Notes under the pieces: model-generated | The model's input: the letters and a program-made list of their open reading frames with translations, nothing else | Told to the model about the DNA's origin: nothing | Database searches by the model: none | Position numbers and translations under genes: made by a program | From: Leptospiraceae bacterium | Lineage (GTDB): Bacteria; Spirochaetota; Leptospiria; Leptospirales; Leptospiraceae | Length of the DNA stretch: 64,000 bases | Reading direction: 5' to 3' | Assembly (NCBI GenBank): GCA_024233865.1 | Contig: JACKPA010000001.1 | Coordinates: 124,001-188,000 of the forward strand | In this document: one piece after another, positions 34,400-43,502 of the stretch | Numbering within the stretch: the first letter of the stretch is position 1 | Layout of the letters: each line of letters opens with the position of its first letter

Positions 34400-34428
34400 T
34401 AGGGATAAACCCCTGTGTTTACCCCTTA
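34400..34428. repeat. Dispersed hairpin repeat after the radical SAM cassette
   Basis: TAGGGATAAACCCC TGTG TTTACCCCTTA, beginning 10 bases after the stop codon of the second radical SAM gene. Same architecture as the copies at 7201 and 26602, with base changes that keep pairing. Confidence 0.55.
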
Positions 34429-34462
34429 ATTATAAATAAAAGCACCTTAAGCAAAACCCACG

Positions 34463-36100
34463 TTAATATAAATCTTCTTGTTGTCCATTAGAATGTATTT
34501 GAGAAATTGCGATCTTACCTACGGGTTTTTTGCGCTTTTTTTTGTGCAGTGGCTTCTTTTTATTGGAATATCTTTTGTTAGAAACCATATTTCCAAGATA
34601 TTCTCCTTCTTTGATTCTAAAAAAGGATATGGTTTGCATTAGACTTTGGAGTTGTGAGTTCATTTCTTCGGAAGTCGCTGCCAGTTCTTCTGATATGGAT
34701 GCATTTTGTTGAGCAACTTGTCCTAATTGTTCAACAGCATGGTTGATTTGTGAAATCCCGTTGTCTTGTTCTTGGGAAGCAGCAGAAATCTCTTGGATCA
34801 AGTCAGCCGTTTTTTTAATATTAGGAACAATTTCTCGCAACAAATTTCCGGCATTCATGGCTACCTGAACACTCGAAGAAGAAAGGGAATGGATTTCCTT
34901 TGCAGCTGATTTACTACCATCTGCGAGTTTATTCACTTGAGACGCAACTACCGTAAAACCCTCTCCATGTTCACCAGCCCTGGCAGCTTCTATAGCAGCA
35001 TTAACCGCCAACAAATTTGTTTGAGCTGCTATTTCTTCAATAATACTCACTTTTTCTGCGATTTCTTTCATCGCTCCTACCGTCTCCTCGACTGCTTTTC
35101 CGCCATTTTCTGCCATTATAGCCGATTTGGAAGCAATGTCATTGGTCACCCTAGCATTTTCTGCGTTTTGTTTTATTCCGGCAGTAATTTCTTCAATGGA
35201 AGCACTTGTTTCTTCTACACTAGCAGCTTGCTCATTTGCTCCTTGGCTTAAGTTTTGAGATGTTGAACTAATTTGTTCGGAAGCAGTTAAGAGAGTGCTA
35301 AACCCGTCTTGGATTTCGGAAATTATCCGAGTGATTTTGGTAAGCATATTTTTCATATTTTGCATCATGATTCCGATTTCATCTTTTGAGTCGGTGTCAA
35401 TTTGAATAGTCATATCTCCAGATGAAATTCTCTCAAACAGTTTCACTGCTTTATTCACAGGAAGGGTGATTCCTCTTATGATCAAAAAGCTGAGTACTGC
35501 GGTTAAAATCAAAACAAAAAATGTTACAAAGGCTATTAGATAGAGCAAAAAAGAATAATTGTTTTTATTTTCCTCAAAATTTTCATTGGTAATTGTCAAT
35601 TGTAAATCCATCAATTTAGCAAATTTGTCTGATATTGGGTCTATTTTTGGATAAAGTTCATCAATTGTATAACGTTCCAATTCCCAGGTATTTTTATCAC
35701 TGAAGATTTTTTTTACTTTTTCGACGGACGCGTCCGCTTCGTTTAAAAGAGGTTTTATTTGTTCAATAAGTTCCTTTTCCCTCCGGGTTAATTGGGTTCT
35801 AAGATATTGATCCCATTCTTTATGGATAACCTTTTCTGCTTCGATAAGGTTTTTTATCCCTTGTTCCCAAGAAATATTTTGATTTCTTACTTTATGAGTC
35901 GTGTCTACGATATTCACCGCATACATATCTTTGATAACTGATAATTGCTTGATTGGGACAATATGGTTTGTATAGGTATATTCTTGGCGGTTGTTTAAAC
36001 TTCTCATCCCACCAATACCAATAAAACCCATAATTAGAATTACCAAAGTCAAGATTCCCGAAAGAAGCATTAAACGCACTTTGATGCTAATATTTTTCAT
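34463..36100 (-). CDS. Methyl-accepting chemotaxis protein with 4HB sensor domain
   Basis: A 545-residue chemoreceptor. A first span (LMLLSGILTLVILIMGFIGIG) is followed by a four-helix-bundle periplasmic domain, a second span near residues 187-212, HAMP, and the signalling helices. The highly conserved hairpin tip IEEIAAQTNLLAVNAAIEAARAGE is present. The C-terminus is basic (KKKPLHKKKRKK) and has no CheR-binding pentapeptide. It should signal through CheA/CheW to the flagella. I use the ATG at 36100 over the TTG at 36106. Confidence 0.9.
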   Translation of the reverse strand: MKNISIKVRLMLLSGILTLVILIMGFIGIGGMRSLNNRQEYTYTNHIVPIKQLSVIKDMYAVNIVDTTHKVRNQNISWEQGIKNLIEAEKVIHKEWDQYLRTQLTRREKELIEQIKPLLNEADASVEKVKKIFSDKNTWELERYTIDELYPKIDPISDKFAKLMDLQLTITNENFEENKNNYSFLLYLIAFVTFFVLILTAVLSFLIIRGITLPVNKAVKLFERISSGDMTIQIDTDSKDEIGIMMQNMKNMLTKITRIISEIQDGFSTLLTASEQISSTSQNLSQGANEQAASVEETSASIEEITAGIKQNAENARVTNDIASKSAIMAENGGKAVEETVGAMKEIAEKVSIIEEIAAQTNLLAVNAAIEAARAGEHGEGFTVVASQVNKLADGSKSAAKEIHSLSSSSVQVAMNAGNLLREIVPNIKKTADLIQEISAASQEQDNGISQINHAVEQLGQVAQQNASISEELAATSEEMNSQLQSLMQTISFFRIKEGEYLGNMVSNKRYSNKKKPLHKKKRKKPVGKIAISQIHSNGQQEDLY

Positions 36101-36239
36101 GCACAAACACCTGCTATTGTTTCATAATCTTGTGTAATATAACCTTATGCTATACGGCAAAATCAAGTACTATAATTCGTTCTTCCACTTGTCACGATTA
36201 AATTGTAAAACTTATAAAAAAAGAATATGGATAATATTT

Positions 36240-36935
36240 TTATCTAAACAAAAACTGCTGAGAATCAAGTGATTTACCATTTTTTGCTCTATAAAAAATC
36301 ATTTCTTGACTTCTTTTTCCCGCAACACCTTTTAATTCTATTAATTGTTTAAATGGTAAATAGTCAGCTTCTATTCCTTCGCAAAAAATAATTTCACCTT
36401 TTCGATTTAACGCCCAGTTAGCAAGACTTTCATAATTAATGAGTTTACTATTGTGTTTATAACCCATTCCAGAAGTTCCTTTATATGGAGGATCAATAAA
36501 CCAAGTGGCTTCAATATTTGGGGCATTTGAATAATCTGCATTTATTATTGTCCAATGTTTTACTTTGTATAAACTTTCTAAAAAAACTCTTCTACTTATC
36601 TCCCAATTTCTAGCTAGAACAGGTGTAACTTTAATATTTTTAAAGAAAAAAGCCATTTTTGTAGCAGCGTGAATAATATGTAAAAATTCCGAGCTTTTTT
36701 CACCGACTTTTAATTCAGGTAAGTTTCGAATATCTTTTTCACTTGCTTTATTTATAAGCCAATCCCAAATATCAAAAACTTTTTTATCCTTCTCTATTAA
36801 AATAACATGTTTTTTCCAATTATCATTGTGAAGAGAATAAGCCGCAGAACCAGCAAAAGGCTCTATAATTGTATTAAAATTCGGTTTTGGATAACATTTA
36901 GCTATTTGTTTTTTCCTTCCGTAATAATAGAACAT
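36240..36935 (-). CDS. Adenine-specific DNA methyltransferase (D12/Dam class)
   Basis: A 231-residue N6-adenine methyltransferase. The SAM motif is TIIEPFAGSAAYSLH, and the catalytic motif is WFIDPPYKGTSGMGY (DPPY). The N-terminal FYYYGRKKQIA is the family's substrate-side start. Upstream on the same strand, 2 bases away, ends a broken endonuclease gene, so this is the surviving half of a restriction-modification pair. As an orphan it may protect against other systems or act in regulation. Its sequence specificity is unknown. Confidence 0.8.
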   Translation of the reverse strand: MFYYYGRKKQIAKCYPKPNFNTIIEPFAGSAAYSLHNDNWKKHVILIEKDKKVFDIWDWLINKASEKDIRNLPELKVGEKSSEFLHIIHAATKMAFFFKNIKVTPVLARNWEISRRVFLESLYKVKHWTIINADYSNAPNIEATWFIDPPYKGTSGMGYKHNSKLINYESLANWALNRKGEIIFCEGIEADYLPFKQLIELKGVAGKRSQEMIFYRAKNGKSLDSQQFLFR

Positions 36936-36937
36936 AA

Positions 36938-37401
36938 TTATTCCTGATATTCAATATTTAAGAATTTTGAATATTTTCTAATGAAAATATCTTCGTCTTT
37001 TATCAAAATCATTTCTAAACCTTCTTCATAATTTCTTAAATCTTCTTCTGATGAATTTATCGCATAAGAAGGAACTATATCTGGATGCCCTTTTTCAATA
37101 GGATTTACAATTGCATTAACATTTTTCGCTAATGCACTACAAAAAATTGCTCCAACAATCCCGCTGAGTGATTTTAAGTCTATATCTTGAAATAATATAA
37201 AAGGAAATTGAAAAAGTTGTCTATTTGTTTGTAGTACAGCATTTAGAACATTTTCATAAGAAACATCAAAACCAACATTTATATTGAATCTATTTTGAAC
37301 TCGATTCGGCTTGGGCTACGCCACATTTCCGCTAAATAGGGAAATTGCGCAAACGTCTCACACACTCTAACGCTGTCAATACAAAGAATATTTTCCTTCA
37401 T
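36938..37401 (-). pseudogene. Relic of a type II restriction endonuclease partnered with the D12 methyltransferase
   Basis: In the minus strand a frame ending TAA at 36940-36938 reads NRFNINVGFDVSYENVLNAV, then GIVGAIFCSALAKNVNA and IVNPIEKGHPDIVP. The GHPDIVP wording is that of a PD-(D/E)XK type II endonuclease family. The start is in another frame: an ATG at 37401 (MKENILCIDSVRV) breaks at 37279. The catalytic second half (E-x-K region) is lacking before the stop. So the enzyme is dead and its methyltransferase remains. Confidence 0.5.
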
Positions 37402-37563
37402 AAAATCAACCTAGGTGATAGGTTACTAAAAATATCTATTAAAGCAAGAAAGTAAGAAGGTATTTTATACTTTTTAAAAATACACCTGTCTAATAAACAA
37501 GGGATTCTAGTTAAAAATTACTTAAGTCTTATTCTATTTATTATAAAAATTGAAGGTTGAAAG

Positions 37564-38292
37564 ATGAAGGTTAAAGTAGAAGTATTTGTTATTTGTTGTA
37601 TGTTATTATTAGTAGGATGTCTTGTTTCAGCGGAAGACCCAGCAGAAAAAGAGCGAGAAAATCAAAGACTTGTTTATTTATTAGGCTCAGGCAACTCCAG
37701 TTCAAGTTCTCTCGCTTGTTACAGTAGCGTAACCGGAATATGTGTAGAAGCCGCTGGCAGCAGCTTGGCATGTGGTTCGTCTGGCGTGCCTATTAGCGGA
37801 TGTGAAAAAACGTATACCGATATTATTGCCAAATGTGAAGATTTACGAGTCGGCGGAAGTAGCTCTTCTTCTATTACCGGAAACGCCTTTTTGCGAGAAA
37901 CAAGCAAAGAATATTCTCCTTATGACTTCAAGTTGAACTATTGTGAAGCCAAAGGTGGACTTTTTACGTTGCTCAAATCGGATTATAAAGGAACAAGCAA
38001 TAGTGCAATTTTTGGAGGAAGTTGTGAGTATTCTTCATCCTCCAATAACTTTTGTACAAATTATTACGAACAAACCATAAGTAGCTGTTCTTACGTAAAC
38101 TCGGAAAAGGGAAATTTAAGCCTAAACAGTTTGTGCAATGTTAAAAATATTCAATATTCTTGCAAATCACCCGTAACAAATAGCGGTTCTTATTACGTAA
38201 AAGGCTACCTAACCGGTTGGGTAGAAGCTGATGCCAAAACAGACTGCAATTCGATATCCGGGGGTAATTTTGATTATGGTGCTCAATACTAA
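37564..38292 (+). CDS. Cys- and Ser-rich lipoprotein
   Basis: A 242-residue protein with a leader ending LLLVGCLVSAED (lipobox LVGC). The mature part has about fourteen cysteines, in pairs at regular spacing, and Ser runs (NSSSSSLACYSS; GGSSSSSITG). The layout suggests a disulfide-rich surface protein. I recognise no family; similar Cys/Ser-rich lipoproteins occur in leptospires. An ATG at 37564 follows a weak GAAAG site. It is monocistronic. Confidence 0.65.
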   Translation: MKVKVEVFVICCMLLLVGCLVSAEDPAEKERENQRLVYLLGSGNSSSSSLACYSSVTGICVEAAGSSLACGSSGVPISGCEKTYTDIIAKCEDLRVGGSSSSSITGNAFLRETSKEYSPYDFKLNYCEAKGGLFTLLKSDYKGTSNSAIFGGSCEYSSSSNNFCTNYYEQTISSCSYVNSEKGNLSLNSLCNVKNIQYSCKSPVTNSGSYYVKGYLTGWVEADAKTDCNSISGGNFDYGAQY

Positions 38293-38406
38293 ATCAAGCC
38301 GGGATATTGACCACCATCACGGTTAAATGTTTATTTAGTAAATTACTTTATAATATACTAAAAAATCATTGAAATAGATACAAACACTTTTTTACATAAA
38401 TTCATA

Positions 38407-40107
38407 ATGGAAACCATAGAAAAAGATCGTTTGGTTCGAGAAATTCAAGACCTCAAACTGAAATATGGATCAAACAGAGATGCCTTGCTCCCCATTTTGC
38501 AAGATTTACAAGAAAAATACAGGTATCTTCCCGGAATCATCATGCAAGAAGTTGCTTTTGCTCTGGGTATAAAACCGGTAGAGGTAGAAGGTGTTGTTAG
38601 TTTTTATAGCTTTTTTAGAAGTAAAGGTAAATACGGAAAATACGTTATTCGACTTTGCCAAACCGTTTCATGCGATCTTGCTGCTAAAAAAGAAATTGCA
38701 GAAAAGCTATGCCAAGAACTTGGAATTTCTTTCGGGGAAACCACAAAAGGGGATTTGTTTACGCTAGAGTATACCAATTGCTTGGGAATGTGTGACCAAG
38801 CTCCGGCACTTATGATTAATGAGCATCTTATTGCAAAGGTGACAGCAGACCAAATTCCCGGTATCATTAAAGATTGTATAAATGGTTTTGAATATTCCAA
38901 ATTTCCTTTGACGGTAAAATCTAAAGTCGAAAAGTCCGGTCCTATTATCAATCATGGTCTGAAAAACGGGGAAAGTTTATCCCTAGCTTTAAAGCTATCT
39001 CCTGAGAAAATAATTTCTTTAATTGAAGCTTCGCATCTGAAAGGACGGGGAGGTGCTGGATTTCCTACTGCCACAAAATGGAAAGCTGCCTCTAAAGCAC
39101 AAGGAAATACAAAATACATTGTCTGCAACGCTGATGAAGGCGAACCTGGAACTTTTAAGGATAGGTATTTATTAGAGCAGCACATAGACGTTCTTTTGGA
39201 CGGAATGGCAATTGCCGCTTATACCATTGGTGCCCAAAAAGGATTTATCTACTTGAGGGGTGAATACCTTTATCTCAAAGAGCATATTGCAAAAGCGATC
39301 GATCAAAAAACACAAAACGGATATTTGGGTGATTCAATTCTGGATAAACCTGATTTTCATTTTTTTATCGAAATCCGTATGGGAGCTGGTGCTTATATTT
39401 GTGGAGAAGAATCTGCTTTGATAGAATCTCTGGAAGGGAAAAGAGGAGAACCAAGGAACCGTCCTCCTTTCCCTGTAGAAAAAGGATACCAAAGTATGCC
39501 TACCGTAGTCAATAACGTAGAAACCTTTTTGGATGTTGCCCTAATTTGTGCCAAAGGCTCAGACTGGTTTTTGAAATATGGAACGGATAAATCAACAGGC
39601 ACTAAAATCTTTAGCGTTTCCGGTGATTGTAAACGTCCTGGAATTTACGAACTTCCTTTTGGAACAACCATCTCAGAACTGTTAAAAGAAGTTGGAGGGG
39701 AAGGTGCAAAAGCCGTTCAAGTAGGCGGAGCATCTGGTGAATGTGTTCATCAAAAAGATTTCGGACATAGATTGGCTTATGAAGACATTCCTTCCGGAGG
39801 CTCTATTATAGTTTTTGGAACTAATCGTGATATGTTAGAAGTCGCAAAAAATTTTATGGAGTTTTTTGTTGATGAATCTTGCGGTCAATGCACTCCCTGC
39901 CGAGAAGGAAACGTCAAACTTTTGGATGGAATCATTCAATTGCAAGAAGGTCGTTGTTCTCCAACTCATTTAAACGACCTAAAGAAGTTAGCAAACACAA
40001 TCAAAATATCATCAAGGTGCGGGTTAGGGCAAACAAGCCCCAATCCTTTTTTATCCATACTGGAAAACTTTGAAGATGAATTTAGGAGGGATAATGGAAA
40101 TACATAA
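38407..40107 (+). CDS. Fused NuoE-NuoF (HydC-HydB-like) subunit of an NAD-linked [FeFe] hydrogenase
   Basis: A 566-residue fusion. Residues 1-150 are a NuoE-type [2Fe-2S] thioredoxin-like domain (RLCQTVSCDLA and TNCLGMCDQAP). Residues about 180-540 are NuoF: FMN site GRGGAGFPTATKWK with CNADEGEPGTFKDR, and the [4Fe-4S] Cys set DESCGQCTPCREGN with a later CGLGQTSP. In Thermotoga-type bifurcating hydrogenases these are separate HydC and HydB; here they are one chain without the usual C-terminal ferredoxin domain. It should pass electrons between NAD(H) and HydA. hydA overlaps its end by 14 bases. Confidence 0.85.
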   Translation: METIEKDRLVREIQDLKLKYGSNRDALLPILQDLQEKYRYLPGIIMQEVAFALGIKPVEVEGVVSFYSFFRSKGKYGKYVIRLCQTVSCDLAAKKEIAEKLCQELGISFGETTKGDLFTLEYTNCLGMCDQAPALMINEHLIAKVTADQIPGIIKDCINGFEYSKFPLTVKSKVEKSGPIINHGLKNGESLSLALKLSPEKIISLIEASHLKGRGGAGFPTATKWKAASKAQGNTKYIVCNADEGEPGTFKDRYLLEQHIDVLLDGMAIAAYTIGAQKGFIYLRGEYLYLKEHIAKAIDQKTQNGYLGDSILDKPDFHFFIEIRMGAGAYICGEESALIESLEGKRGEPRNRPPFPVEKGYQSMPTVVNNVETFLDVALICAKGSDWFLKYGTDKSTGTKIFSVSGDCKRPGIYELPFGTTISELLKEVGGEGAKAVQVGGASGECVHQKDFGHRLAYEDIPSGGSIIVFGTNRDMLEVAKNFMEFFVDESCGQCTPCREGNVKLLDGIIQLQEGRCSPTHLNDLKKLANTIKISSRCGLGQTSPNPFLSILENFEDEFRRDNGNT

Positions 40108-41950
40108 CGAGCTCATTCCAATTCAAATCGACAACAAAACAATCAAAGTTCCTAAAGGCAAATCGATCCTGGAAATCGCCCAAATGGAAGGAATTAAAAT
40201 TCCAACCCTATGCCACCACGATGACCTTGCCACGTCTGGAATTTGTCGTATATGTGTTGTGGAAGTCGAAGGTATGCGAACCTTGCAGGCTGCTTGTAGC
40301 TATCCGGTTTATTCCTCCATGACCATTCATACCCATTCTCCCAAAGTTCGCCAGGCAAGAAAAGATATTATCGAACTCATGTTGTCTAACCACTATGGTC
40401 AATGTTATTCCTGTGTGAGAAATCAAAACTGTGAATTGCAAGATTTGGCAAATGAATATGGAATTGATATGCTACGTTTTGGTCATTTAGAAGAATCCCT
40501 CCATAAAGTGGATGATTCCAGTGTATCCGTTATAAGAGATATGGATAAGTGTATTTTGTGCCGACGTTGTGTTAATACCTGTGAAGGTCTTCAAGGAGTG
40601 GGTGTTTACGAAGCAATTGGTCGAGGTTCGCACACAGAAATAAAGACATTTCTTGATACAAAGATGGCTGATGCGATATGTATTAACTGCGGACAGTGTA
40701 TCAATCACTGTCCTACGGGAGCCTTGCACGCAAACGATCCTCGCTCCAAAATATGGGAAGCCATCGAAGACCCGTCTAAGCACGTAGTCATTCAAACTGC
40801 TCCTGCTCCAAGGTCTGCCATTGGAGAATGTTTCGGACTAGAGCCTGGGACGGCATTGACAAAAGAAATGAACACAGGAATAAAGTTATGTGGTTTTGAT
40901 AAGGTTTTTGATACCAATTTTTCTGCTGACCTTACCATAATTGAAGAAGGAACAGAACTTCTAAAAAGGCTCTACAAAGCCATTGTAAAAAAGGAAGAAA
41001 CTGCTCTTCCGCTTTTTACGTCTTGTTCGCCGGGATGGGTTAAGTTTATCGAGCATTTTTATCCGGAAATGTTAGGACATCTGTCTACTTGCAAAAGTCC
41101 GCAACAGATGTTTGGAGCGATCATTAAAACGTATTATTCTCAGTTGTATAATATTCCTTCCAAAGATATTGTCACCATAGCTTTGATGCCATGTACTGCC
41201 AAAAAATTTGAATTGAGTCGTCCGGAGATGAATTCTTCCGGTCACCAAGACATGGATTACGGACTAACCACAAGAGAACTTGCTCAAATGCTAAAAGAAT
41301 CCGGAATTGACCTTCCTTCTATGGAAAAATCCGACTTTGACGATCCGTTCGGAACAGCAACCGGTTCGGGGGTTATATTCGGAGCAACCGGTGGAGTAAT
41401 GGAATCTGCCATTCGTACCGTATATGAGCTTGTAACTGGTGAACCGATTGAAAAGGTATTTAATAAAGCGAATATTCTTCCACTTAGAGGTTTTGAAGGA
41501 ATACGTTATGCGGAATTAACAATAGATAAAATTGCTCCTGTTCCTGCCATTTTGAGCCATATTTTCCAAGACTGGGAATGGCTAAAGGGTGTTACTTTAA
41601 AGGTTGCGGTAACACATGGAACGGCAAACGCAGGAAAAGTTCTAGAGGATATAAAAAACAAAGGTGAATTAAGTGGATTTCACTTTATTGAATATATGGC
41701 TTGTACGGGTGGATGTTTGGGAGGCGGTGGAATGCCAATTCCGACATCGGAAGAAATTCGGAAAAAGAGAGCTGAGGTGATCTATAAGGAAGACGAAGCT
41801 TCTCAGGTAAGAAAGTCTTATGAAAATCCAGCGGTTATCAAGCTCTATAAAGAATTTTTAACCGATGGTCCCGGTGGAAGTATAAGTCATAAATTCTTGC
41901 ACACAACCTATACAAAAAGAGGTATATCTTTACCCACAAATATAGAATAA
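40094..41950 (+). CDS. hydA: [FeFe] hydrogenase catalytic subunit HydA
   Basis: A 618-residue M3-type enzyme. The N-terminus has a plant-type [2Fe-2S] domain (CHHDDLATSGICRICVVE), a His/Cys [4Fe-4S] site (HYGQCYSCVRNQNC), and two ferredoxin-like clusters (CILCRRCVNTC; CINCGQCINHC). The H-cluster motifs are L1 FTSCSPGW, L2 MPCTAKKFE and L3 EYMACTGGCLGGGG. L1 has Ser where the proton-relay Cys of many enzymes lies, a known variant. I take the ATG at 40094 with an AGGAGG site inside the upstream gene. HydEFG maturases are not in the window. Confidence 0.9.
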   Translation: MEIHNELIPIQIDNKTIKVPKGKSILEIAQMEGIKIPTLCHHDDLATSGICRICVVEVEGMRTLQAACSYPVYSSMTIHTHSPKVRQARKDIIELMLSNHYGQCYSCVRNQNCELQDLANEYGIDMLRFGHLEESLHKVDDSSVSVIRDMDKCILCRRCVNTCEGLQGVGVYEAIGRGSHTEIKTFLDTKMADAICINCGQCINHCPTGALHANDPRSKIWEAIEDPSKHVVIQTAPAPRSAIGECFGLEPGTALTKEMNTGIKLCGFDKVFDTNFSADLTIIEEGTELLKRLYKAIVKKEETALPLFTSCSPGWVKFIEHFYPEMLGHLSTCKSPQQMFGAIIKTYYSQLYNIPSKDIVTIALMPCTAKKFELSRPEMNSSGHQDMDYGLTTRELAQMLKESGIDLPSMEKSDFDDPFGTATGSGVIFGATGGVMESAIRTVYELVTGEPIEKVFNKANILPLRGFEGIRYAELTIDKIAPVPAILSHIFQDWEWLKGVTLKVAVTHGTANAGKVLEDIKNKGELSGFHFIEYMACTGGCLGGGGMPIPTSEEIRKKRAEVIYKEDEASQVRKSYENPAVIKLYKEFLTDGPGGSISHKFLHTTYTKRGISLPTNIE

Positions 41951-42025
41951 ATTTTTACCACCGATTAACACAGATAAGATATTGTTTTTATATTAGACTC
42001 AATACTAAGTGCTGTACATAATAAG
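41951..42025. other. Intergenic stretch with partial 'ACCACCGAT' repeat
   Basis: Starts with TTTTTACCACCGATTAACAC, which matches the left end of the repeat at 43199-43322. No gene is evident. Confidence 0.35.
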
Positions 42026-42374
42026 TCAACACATACCGTATGGATTTTCAAAAAGCACTTCCGCAGAATGTTCAATGATACGATCTGCAAGAGGTCGGGA
42101 GATTCCAAGCATACGAGAAATACTATCAGCATGAAGAAAGTCCATAGAAACGGTAAGCAAAAACAAAAGTTCCAGTATTTCTTCACCGTTTTCACCTAAA
42201 AATAGCGTTCTTTATAAACAAGCAGAGGGCTTAAATTAAGAATCCTTCCGTCAACTCGCTTAATGGAAACGGATTGGTTTTCACTTTTGTCAATTTTTTC
42301 TCCTAAAAGGAGTTCATCTTGAATCAATAGTCCGGCTTTAAGAATATTCTCTATATGAGCTGTTCTAAAGTTAT
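42026..42374 (-). pseudogene. Relic of an unidentified protein, one frameshift
   Basis: Two consecutive minus-strand frames read as one protein. Upstream: HIENILKAGLLIQDELLLGE, then VSIKRVDGRILNLSPLLVYK. Downstream: FLGENGEEILELLFLLT, then LHADSISRMLGISRPLADRI and ENPYGMC before TGA at 42028-42026. The codon usage and sense of both halves look real, and the SISRMLGISRPLADR piece resembles a helix-turn-helix. Neither part has a start. I do not recognise the family. Confidence 0.45.
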
Positions 42375-42392
42375 TTCACACCTTCAGGTTTG

Positions 42393-42863
42393 TTACCCAT
42401 TACTATTCAATACGGATTGAATAAGTTCGTCACTTAAATATAAACCAGCATTTTTTAACGATAGAATAGCATCACTGACATTCCGTATAAAACCATATTC
42501 CTTTGCCAAAAGAACCAATCCTATAGTTCCGGTTGTTTTCAAGTCATAAAGCTTGGCACATTTTCTTGCTTTTCCATCATCTAAAACTACTATACTTTCT
42601 GGCATAGTCATTGCTATTGCTATAACTGAAGTTTCTCCCTTTCCCAAATTCCAACTGAAAAGTTCTTGTGATATTATGTATTTGTCGTAGACCTTATTTT
42701 CATTGTTTTGTATAAATCTCTTTGCTTCATCTGCATGTTTGTCAGATTGAATTTCATCGAAAACACCAGTTGGTATAATTATATCAAAATTATCAAGAAT
42801 AAAGATCAAGCCTGCTTTTGATAAGCTAATAATAGGCGAAGAGTTTATAATATATTTAAACAT
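42393..42863 (-). CDS. PIN-like toxin, DUF3368 family
   Basis: A 156-residue PIN-fold protein, predicted RNase toxin. It begins YIINSSPIISLSKAGLI, the DUF3368 start. The acidic residues continue in SVIAIAMTMPESIVVLDDGKARKCAK and the family's TGTIGLVLLAKEYG. Such proteins pair with UPF0175 antitoxins. The antitoxin gene lies directly upstream with one base between them. Target RNA is unknown. It appears intact. Confidence 0.8.
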   Translation of the reverse strand: MFKYIINSSPIISLSKAGLIFILDNFDIIIPTGVFDEIQSDKHADEAKRFIQNNENKVYDKYIISQELFSWNLGKGETSVIAIAMTMPESIVVLDDGKARKCAKLYDLKTTGTIGLVLLAKEYGFIRNVSDAILSLKNAGLYLSDELIQSVLNSNG

Positions 42864-42864
42864 C

Positions 42865-43128
42865 TTATCTTCCTATAATAGCTTTCACTTCTTGTTTTGC
42901 ATCATCAAAAGAATATTGGTATGGAGAAATTTTAAAATCTCTTAATGCAAGTAAAAATTCGGTTCTTGTCATATCAGCAAGTTCTGCTGCTCTTTCTTGA
43001 GACAGTTGCTGTAGCTCATACAGTTTAACGGCAGTACATAATTTTAGCAGAGTTGCGATCTCATCTTTTCCTTTATGTAATGTAGAAAAAATACTTTCTG
43101 GTAATTGTAATTGAATGTCTATATTCAT
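42865..43128 (-). CDS. UPF0175 antitoxin
   Basis: An 87-residue protein of the UPF0175 family, a short helix-turn-helix-like DNA-binding antitoxin. Typical features are a leading strand (IQLQLPESIF), CTAVKLYELQQLSQERAAELADM and TRTEFLLALRDFKISPYQYS. It should neutralise the adjacent DUF3368 PIN protein and repress the operon. The upstream gap at 43129 is the likely promoter; no operator could be picked out by eye. Confidence 0.8.
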   Translation of the reverse strand: MNIDIQLQLPESIFSTLHKGKDEIATLLKLCTAVKLYELQQLSQERAAELADMTRTEFLLALRDFKISPYQYSFDDAKQEVKAIIGR

Positions 43129-43198
43129 ATTATTTAACTCCTTTTTCTGTCAAATTTTTTAGGACTATACTAGTAATCCTAATTTCCCATATAAATGT

Positions 43199-43322
43199 TT
43201 TTACCACCGATAAACACCGATGGACACCGATATATTGTGGGTTTATTGTTATAAAACAAATCGTTTCCATTCTAACTTTGTATTTCCAAAATTAATCACG
43301 TAATCACAAGTCGGTGGTTAAA
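43199..43322. repeat. Inverted-repeat-bounded element, MITE-like
   Basis: Left end TTTTACCACCGATAAACACC, right end CAAGTCGGTGGTTAAAC; the 8-base cores ACCACCGA and TCGGTGGT are inverted repeats about 100 bases apart. The left part contains three CACCGAT words. A half copy stands at 41956. It lies in the 375-base gap between the toxin-antitoxin pair and 43503, where nothing else is seen. Confidence 0.4.
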
Positions 43323-43502
43323 CCTTTCTTACATATTTTTCCAAAATCTTTGCCTTTCGTTTTTCATATCCCTTTTGCGTAATGTCGCTATATAATTATC
43401 TTAACCATAGTAAAATTTAATCATATTTTAACTATTCTAATAGACAAGTAAAGCAAATTAGACAAAATGTTCATCAAAATTGTATTATTTTTTAAGAAAA
43501 AA

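Noticed and set aside
36240..36935. Prophage origin of the D12 methyltransferase
   Set aside because: No other phage genes flank it; the adjoining endonuclease relic explains it better.
41965..42195. A 76-codon hydrophobic reading frame on the minus strand
   Set aside because: It is a shadow of the frameshifted relic 42026-42374, whose sense is in another frame.
43199..43322. Possible CRISPR array in the CACCGAT repeats
   Set aside because: Repeats are 7-10 bases with no regular spacers, and there are no cas genes.
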